From: an uncultured Opitutales bacterium
GTDB lineage: Bacteria > Verrucomicrobiota > Verrucomicrobiia > Opitutales > Intestinicryptomonadaceae
Assembly: GCA_900548185.1 (NCBI GenBank)
Contig: URJJ01000066.1
Coordinates: forward strand, 1 to 8,559
Reading direction: 5' to 3'
Length of the DNA: 8,559 nucleotides
In this document: positions 6,446-8,559 of the stretch, one piece after another
How the letters are laid out: each line of letters starts with the position of its first letter
Position numbering within the stretch: the stretch's first letter is position 1
Position numbers and translations under genes: made by a program
The notes under the pieces: generated by a model
What the model saw: only the letters and a program-made list of their open reading frames with translations
Database searches by the model: none
Told to the model about the DNA's origin: nothing

Positions 6446-6474
6446 CGCAGGCTGCCGCCGCCCATTTGCCTGCG
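6446..6474 (+). terminator. Weak hairpin after the thioesterase gene
   Basis: cgcaggc (6446-6452) pairs with gcctgcg (6468-6474); an alternative is tgccgc (6453-6458) with gcggca (6472-6477). It starts 4 bp after the TAG stop but lacks a T run, so it may protect the mRNA end or mark Rho-dependent termination rather than act as an intrinsic terminator. Confidence 0.3.
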
Positions 6475-6832
6475 GCATGCGCATTGAATCCCGATGGCGG
6501 CATAAAAAACTTGAAGATGCGGGGACACCAAAGGCGGTGTGCCTATAAATCGGTTTTTCGCGCCCTGAAAAGCCTCGGCTGATACCCGGCATGAGGCCCC
6601 TTGACAAATCCGATTAAAAAACTTCCGCCCCGCCCTTTTAAAGCCAGCTATCCCCTCCTCCGCACCATTTTGCCACGCGGAAAAGCCACCCCGGGCGTAC
6701 CCGTCGCCCCGCCCTTTCGGGCTGCGGAAAAATCAGGCGGCGTTTCGCGGCAGGTTAGGCGTTTTTTTCCTTATTCGCGCAAAATTCCATTTAAGAATCC
6801 GCCTTCCGCCTCCTTAGCTATGCCAGAGCCGC
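6475..6832. other. Gene-free spacer between convergent genes
   Basis: This lies between the ends of the thioesterase gene (plus) and the exonuclease gene (minus). It contains an acacc/ggtgt hairpin near 6525-6540, a gccc-TTTC-gggc hairpin near 6711-6722, an isolated TTGACA (6601-6606) without a matching -10, and a T7 run (6762-6768). None adds up to a gene or a clear signal, and open frames here lack family features. Confidence 0.4.
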
Positions 6833-6864
6833 AAAAAAATCCCCTCCGCAAACCGGCGGAGGGG
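6833..6864 (-). terminator. Intrinsic terminator of the exonuclease gene
   Basis: A perfect 9-bp stem, cccctccgc (6841-6849) with gcggagggg (6856-6864), has a 6-nt loop; on the minus strand it is followed by a run of seven U residues after one A (6839-6833). It starts 8 bp beyond the TGA stop at 6875-6873. Confidence 0.88.
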
Positions 6865-6872
6865 CGCAGGGG

Positions 6873-7691
6873 TCAGTCCGTAAAGAACCTGGAGCGAAGC
6901 GCATCCCAGAATTTTGCCAGGGCGCCGCGCCTGTCGGGAAGGACGGGTTCGGGCTCCGGTTCGATATCGTAAAGCCCGCGAGAGTAAATCCGGTTTACGG
7001 CAAGGTAGAGTTCGCGGCTTATCCACGCATCCGTCGCGGCGTAGGTAATCTGCTTTTCGGTGAGCTTCTCGGCGGCCCAGTTGCTCATCTGGGCGCTTTT
7101 TGAAATGCGCATGCCCATAAACACGGCGGCCAAATTGCGAAGGCCGGTGTTGACTATTCCGATTTTGCGCGTCTTGTCGCTTATGTCCTCGAATCCCGCA
7201 GGCTCGAAGTCGCGCAGCTTGCGCAGCCCGGAAACGTCGCCCTTGACGGCGACGCCGACCTTCCTGATTTTCGGATTTGCAAGGGGGGCGTAAATCTTTG
7301 CCAGGCATCCGCGCAGCGCGTCGAGCCTGAACACCCAGACGCATTTTTCGCCCCCGAGCTGGAGGATGGACACGGGATAGTTCTGCCCGCGCCTGAAGCT
7401 AGGGCGGGATTCCGTATCAAACCCAAGCACGCTCTCCCTCGAAATCTGCCTGAGGGCCTCGTCGGCGTCCGCCTCCGTTTCCACCACCTTGAGCGGGCCG
7501 GAATACGCGGCAAGCGGCAGTCTGGACACAAGCTCCGAATCTATCCGCCTTGGGAACACGCACTTTACAACACTTTCTTTTATACCATTCACGACAATAC
7601 GCAGTCCGGGCGCCGCCGGGGCGCCGTTATTCAAAAAAAATCCGGGAACGGGCCGGAAAGACGCGCCTTCGCGGCTCCGGTCCGCTCCCAT
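6873..7691 (-). CDS. DEDDy-type 3'-5' exonuclease (RNase D/WRN-like)
   Basis: This 272-residue cytoplasmic protein carries a single 3'-5' exonuclease domain (about residues 68-235) that degrades RNA or DNA from the 3' end using two metal ions. The motifs are complete: ExoI GFDTESRP with Asp92 and Glu94, ExoII VGVAVKGDVSGL with Asp152, and ExoIII YAATD with Tyr217 and Asp221, the YxxxD signature. RISKSAQMSNW before ExoIII is typical of this family. No HRDC domain follows, so it is a small stand-alone exonuclease rather than full RNase D. The ATG at 7691 is favoured by a strong Shine-Dalgarno sequence, aagggagg, 3 nt upstream, the only good one in the window; the first 40 residues look poorly conserved. 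The substrate, tRNA or otherwise, cannot be told. The gene is divergent from the trp leader, with about 116 bp between start codons. Confidence 0.9.
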   Translation of the reverse strand: MGADRSREGASFRPVPGFFLNNGAPAAPGLRIVVNGIKESVVKCVFPRRIDSELVSRLPLAAYSGPLKVVETEADADEALRQISRESVLGFDTESRPSFRRGQNYPVSILQLGGEKCVWVFRLDALRGCLAKIYAPLANPKIRKVGVAVKGDVSGLRKLRDFEPAGFEDISDKTRKIGIVNTGLRNLAAVFMGMRISKSAQMSNWAAEKLTEKQITYAATDAWISRELYLAVNRIYSRGLYDIEPEPEPVLPDRRGALAKFWDALRSRFFTD

Positions 7692-7723
7692 TTGCCTCCC
7701 TTATAGCACACGGCGGCGCGCAG

Positions 7724-7750
7724 ATTAAAGGAAAAAGAAATTTTTTTCAA
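7724..7750 (-). promoter_or_regulatory. Candidate promoter of the exonuclease gene
   Basis: On the minus strand TTGAAA (7750-7745) and TTTAAT (7729-7724) are separated by a short 15-bp spacer rich in A and T tracts. The predicted start is roughly 25 bp upstream of the Shine-Dalgarno sequence. It lies back to back with the trp promoter, whose -35 element begins 6 bp away. Confidence 0.4.
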
Positions 7751-7756
7751 AAAAAC

Positions 7757-7785
7757 TTGACAGGCCGGAAAAACGGCCGCATTAA
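7757..7785 (+). promoter_or_regulatory. trp promoter with an inverted repeat in its spacer
   Basis: A perfect -35 TTGACA (7757-7762) is followed by a 17-bp spacer and a weak -10, CATTAA (7780-7785). The spacer holds an inverted repeat, GGCCG (7763-7767) with CGGCC (7774-7778), which could be an operator. Transcription would start near 7792, about 16 nt before the leader peptide ATG. Confidence 0.5.
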
Positions 7786-7807
7786 AAACGGCTTTAAATT
7801 CCAAGAA

Positions 7808-7855
7808 ATGTTCAACAAGTACTGGTGGTTCAAATACAGGTCGCAGCTAGTTTAA
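7808..7855 (+). CDS. trpL: trp operon leader peptide
   Basis: The ATG opens a 15-codon frame encoding MFNKYWWFKYRSQLV and ends in TAA. Tandem Trp codons at positions 6 and 7 (7823-7828), with a terminator hairpin 17 bp after the stop and trpE immediately beyond, identify it as a transcription-attenuation leader. Ribosomes stalling at the Trp codons when charged tRNA-Trp is scarce would leave 7838-7844 free to form the antiterminator; ribosomes reaching the stop codon would cover that segment. The peptide itself needs no function. The ribosome-binding site is weak (aagaa just before ATG). It is too short for ordinary gene calling. Confidence 0.88.
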   Translation: MFNKYWWFKYRSQLV

Positions 7856-7903
7856 TTAAGTTTAAACCGGTTGGCGGCCTTTTGTGTTTGGCCGCCTTTT
7901 TTT
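7838..7903 (+). promoter_or_regulatory. trp attenuator: antiterminator/terminator switch
   Basis: The terminator is ggcggcc (7873-7879) with ggccgcc (7890-7896), a 10-nt loop and seven U residues (7897-7903). The competing antiterminator is aggtcgc (7838-7844) with gcggcct (7874-7880), seven pairs including one G-U, which uses up the 5' arm of the terminator. The upstream segment overlaps leader codons 11-13, just downstream of the Trp codons, as the stalling model requires. An AU-rich stem gtttaa (7850-7855) with ttaaac (7862-7867) is an additional option. The terminator ends 9 nt before the trpE ATG, so the hairpin may also limit translation. Confidence 0.82.
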
Positions 7904-7912
7904 GCGCCCTAC

Positions 7913-8526
7913 ATGAAACCGACAAGAGAAGAATTCAAAAAGCTCGCGAGGGACGCCAACGTGGTTCCCGTCTACGCGGAGCTTCTGGCAGACATGGAAA
8001 CGCCCGTATCGGCGTTTGCAAAAATCGCTGAACGCCCCGGGGCGTTCCTGCTCGAAAGCGCAGAGAGCGTCGAAAACTGGGGCAGGTATTCGTTTTTGGG
8101 GTTTTCCCCGAAGGCCGAATTCAAGCTGTCAGGCGGCGCGGGCAGGCTGACTTTTTCGGACGGCAAGTCGCGCTCATCAGCCCCCGGGGAGTTCCCGCTC
8201 AAGCCCCTGCGCGACTACATAGCAACCCGGAAAGTCCACCAGCCCTCCGACCTCCCCCGCTTCTTCGGCGGCGCGATAGGCTATTTCGGGTACGAAACGG
8301 CGAACATGTTCGAGCGCCTGCCCGAGCCAAAGACCGAAGCCCTCTGGGACGACGCGAGCCTTGGCCTCTACGACGACGTTATAATTTTCGACAACGCCCG
8401 CCACACGGTCAAGATGGTCGCGGCCGCCCACATCGACGAGTACGCCTCCGCAGACGATGCGTACGACGGCGCGTGCGCCCGGGTGAGGGCGCTCATGGAA
8501 ATCTACCGCTCTCCCCGCCCTGAAAC
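7913..8526 (+). CDS. trpE: Anthranilate synthase component I, N-terminal part (truncated by contig end)
   Basis: This is the first enzyme of tryptophan synthesis, forming anthranilate from chorismate and glutamine-derived ammonia with TrpG. About 205 codons are present of a usual length near 500. The start, MKPTREEFKKLARDANVVPVY, and the segment AELLADMETPVSAF are typical. LLES (about residues 48-51) followed by ENWGRYSFLGFSP forms the tryptophan feedback-binding region of the family, so allosteric inhibition is expected. FFGGAIGYFGYE belongs to the conserved N-terminal domain. The catalytic C-terminal chorismate-binding domain lies beyond the contig. There is no Shine-Dalgarno sequence; the ATG follows the attenuator terminator directly. 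Genomic sequence ends at 8526; the frame continues into adapter, which would append a false LLYTSDAAD tail to any predicted protein. Confidence 0.93.
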
Positions 8527-8559
8527 CTGTCTCTTATACACATCTGACGCTGCCGACGA
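8527..8559. other. Nextera/Tn5 sequencing adapter (artificial sequence)
   Basis: The final 33 bases are the reverse complement of the standard Nextera read-1 transposase adapter: the 19-bp Tn5 mosaic end (ctgtctcttatacacatct, 8527-8545) followed by gacgctgccgacga (8546-8559). This is library-preparation sequence left on the contig, not a transposon in the genome. Confidence 0.98.

Noticed and set aside
6601..6606. TTGACA as a promoter in the convergent intergenic region
   Set aside because: There is no -10 hexamer at suitable spacing and no gene downstream on the plus strand.
8527..8545. Tn5 mosaic end as evidence of a natural transposon
   Set aside because: It is followed directly by the synthetic Nextera read-1 sequence and ends the contig, so it is library adapter.

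Overview
This 8.56 kb window looks like one contig of a shotgun-assembled GC-rich bacterium, most likely a member of the Verrucomicrobiota (Opitutae-like) or a relative. The evidence is two secreted proteins with PEP-CTERM tails of the IPEPS...AAxFGAFAAAxALLR type, a secreted GH43-like/GH51 arabinofuranosidase, starts that mostly lack a Shine-Dalgarno sequence, and a trp leader. The taxonomic call is inference. The right end is not genomic: the last 33 bases are a Nextera/Tn5 sequencing adapter. The left end begins exactly at a 55-bp sequence that recurs at 216-270, which suggests an assembly break at a repeat.

Layout. Positions 1-215 hold a second copy of the 3' end of an initiator tRNA gene with its downstream terminator stem, followed by a chain of hairpins. 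The complete initiator tRNA-Met gene (minus strand, 250-326) and its terminator follow. Next is a large minus-strand gene (650-3283) for an exported alpha-L-arabinofuranosidase with its own terminator. A 365-bp divergent promoter region separates it from two plus-strand PEP-CTERM genes (3649-4458 and 4940-5725), which are probably distant paralogues with a tandem terminator pair between them. Then come an FlK-like hotdog thioesterase (6065-6442), a minus-strand DEDDy 3'-5' exonuclease of the RNase D type (6873-7691), and, divergent from it, a tryptophan attenuator with a 15-residue leader peptide containing tandem Trp codons (7808-7855) leading into a truncated trpE (from 7913).

How the parts work together. 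The main result is a 12-bp box, GTATTACTGTAA, found three times: upstream of the arabinofuranosidase and upstream of each PEP-CTERM gene. In all three cases it points toward the gene and lies exactly 13 bp before a TTG-starting -35-like hexamer. At the first PEP-CTERM gene it is half of a perfect 15-bp palindrome. This suggests one regulator, probably an activator, controls a polysaccharide-degrading enzyme and surface or extracellular PEP-CTERM proteins together. The trp leader can be read as a two-state attenuator: a terminator stem (7873-7896) competes with an antiterminator (7838-7844 with 7874-7880), and the Trp codons lie just upstream of the competing segment. The remaining genes look like ordinary chromosomal housekeeping or metabolic functions.
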